Positions 63,063 through 64,000 of a stretch of DNA of 64,000 bases are shown piece by piece; the stretch's first letter is position 1; each line of letters opens with the position of its first letter. Position numbers and translations under genes: made by a program. The DNA lies in contig NZ_JAVDYC010000001.1 in assembly GCF_031458255.1 (NCBI RefSeq), positions 310,001 through 374,000 of the forward strand, read 5' to 3'. The notes beneath the pieces are model-generated. The model saw only the letters and a list, made by a program, of their open reading frames with translations, did no database searches and was not told the DNA's origin. The DNA is from Catenuloplanes niger (lineage in GTDB: Bacteria > Actinomycetota > Actinomycetes > Mycobacteriales > Micromonosporaceae).

Positions 63063-64000
63063 TCAGCCCATCGGCTGCACGCGGGCGATCGTGACGCCGG
63101 TGGCGCCGTTGCCCGCGGCCGGATAGGCGGCGCTGCCGTCCGCGTACGCCTTGAAGGCCTGGTAGTTGTGGTCCTTCGCGCCGATGGTGAACTGCTCGCC
63201 GACCGCGGCGCCGGTGCCGGAGTCGTGGACCTGCGCGGCCATGCCGGAACCGGCCGCCCAGGTGAGCAGCATGCGGCCGGGCCCGTAGCCGACCAGGTGC
63301 GGGTGCTGCGACGCCGCGGCCGTGGTGATCGTGGTGTCGGACGCGCCGGTGGTGAAGTGCTCCAGCCGGACCCGGTTGCCCTGGCTCCACGCGGTCCAGT
63401 ACCCGGTGGACTTCGCCAGCACCAGGTCGCCGCCGAAGAGTGTGCCGTCGCACGTGCCGGCGGCGACGGTCCGGTACGGGTTCGGCTGCGCTATCCGGCA
63501 ACCGTTGTCGGTGGCGCACACCGTGACGAACCTCTTCGCCCGCGGGTCGTACACGATCCGCGAGGTCCACGCGTGGCTGCAGCCCACCTCGAACGCGTCC
63601 CGGTGCCCGGTGACCAGCGCGCCGGACGAGTCCACCACCTGCATCCGGTCGCCCTCGTGGACGTCGACGCAGGTGCCGTTCCGCACGGTGATCGCGACGC
63701 CGAAATAGGCCGCGGTGTGCACGCCGTCGGACGCGAGCCGGCCGTGGTGCTGGTACCACCAGATGAAGCGCGCGCCGTCGTCGTAACCGGCGCGGCTGTC
63801 GGTGAGGTTGGTGACCTGGCGCTCCCACACCTGCTGGCCGGCGTTGTCGAAGCGGATCATGACCATGGTGCGGCACGGGCTGGACTCACCGCCGCACAGC
63901 GGCGTGTCACCGCACTCGCCGGCCCGGGTCACCAGCAGCACGCCGCCGTTCGCGTCCGCCTGCACATCCTGCAGGTCGACGCCGGTGAAGCTGGTGGGCG
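63063..64000 (-). CDS. Hypothetical beta-rich protein, 5' end outside window
   Basis: The frame stays open to the right edge, so at least 312 residues are visible and the start is missing; the GTG at 63965 is internal. The chain is rich in Gly, Thr and Cys and shows repeated strand-turn segments (GYDDGARFIWWYQHHGRLASDGVHTAAYFGVAI, SRIVYDPRAKRFVTVCATDNGC, QHPHLVGYGPGRMLLTWAAGSGMAAQVHD, HNYQAFKAYADGSAAYPAAG), which suggests an extracellular beta-propeller with disulfides. It ends 57 bp before the CopD-CtaG start on the same strand. No family recognised. Confidence 0.6.
   Translation of the reverse strand, partial: PTSFTGVDLQDVQADANGGVLLVTRAGECGDTPLCGGESSPCRTMVMIRFDNAGQQVWERQVTNLTDSRAGYDDGARFIWWYQHHGRLASDGVHTAAYFGVAITVRNGTCVDVHEGDRMQVVDSSGALVTGHRDAFEVGCSHAWTSRIVYDPRAKRFVTVCATDNGCRIAQPNPYRTVAAGTCDGTLFGGDLVLAKSTGYWTAWSQGNRVRLEHFTTGASDTTITTAAASQHPHLVGYGPGRMLLTWAAGSGMAAQVHDSGTGAAVGEQFTIGAKDHNYQAFKAYADGSAAYPAAGNGATGVTIARVQPMG

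Noticed and set aside
1-64000. CRISPR array, tRNA or rRNA gene, secondary-metabolite core genes
   Set aside because: No regularly spaced repeats, no cloverleaf-like sequences and no PKS, NRPS, terpene or lanthipeptide core genes were found on either strand.

Overview
The window is about 64 kb of very GC-rich DNA with GTG starts, GC-only terminator hairpins and several apparently leaderless genes. This is typical of a filamentous actinomycete. A chemotaxis receptor, a chitosanase and large secreted RHS proteins fit a soil Micromonosporaceae such as Actinoplanes or Catenuloplanes; that placement is inference from gene content only.

Left arm (1-15.4 kb). The window opens inside a molybdenum hydroxylase large subunit, followed by a small membrane protein and a divergent MarR regulator. 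Positions 2989-7104 hold a compact minus-strand operon: an EACC1-like membrane protein, a caspase fused to a YqgE/AlgH-like domain, a SIR2-like protein and a small Xre/ParS-like protein. It looks like a regulated conflict or immune system and is one of the two best candidates for something new. Metabolic and secreted genes follow: amidase, SRPBCC protein, POT peptide transporter, DUF4142 protein, a GH46 chitosanase joined to an alginate-lyase-like domain, and a methyl-accepting chemotaxis protein.

IS cluster (15.5-21.1 kb). A decayed IS5-type transposase, an intact IS256-type element, an intact ISL3-type element and an intact IS701-type element are packed together. Between them lie a broken orphan Hint-toxin fragment and a small gene split by the IS701 element.

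Polymorphic toxin region (21.4-45.4 kb). Two paralogous two-gene loci lie in tandem on the minus strand. Each has a secreted DNRLRE/LamG protein of about 1190 residues, then an RHS protein of 2100-2350 residues, with tight spacing and a near-identical promoter. The first RHS protein carries a Hint domain, a small low-GC toxin tip and a translationally coupled candidate immunity gene. The second lacks Hint and carries a different tip with an RHA...HE...DLHNN pattern, followed by a lipoprotein gene. The 36 bp encoding the Hint end are identical in the first RHS gene and in the orphan fragment 4.5 kb away, marking the tip-swap seam.

Right arm (45.5-64 kb). Mostly core-like genes: FAD monooxygenase, DUF1360 protein, a fused ABC permease, alpha/beta hydrolase, FMN-binding protein with an XRE regulator divergent from a short-chain dehydrogenase, an ABC exporter pair, a two-component system, a GH43 glycosidase, peptide deformylase, an EF-G paralogue preceded by a possible leader peptide, a D-amino-acid oxidase-like protein, a CopD-CtaG fusion and a truncated exported protein at the right edge. 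No tRNA, rRNA, CRISPR array or replication origin was seen.
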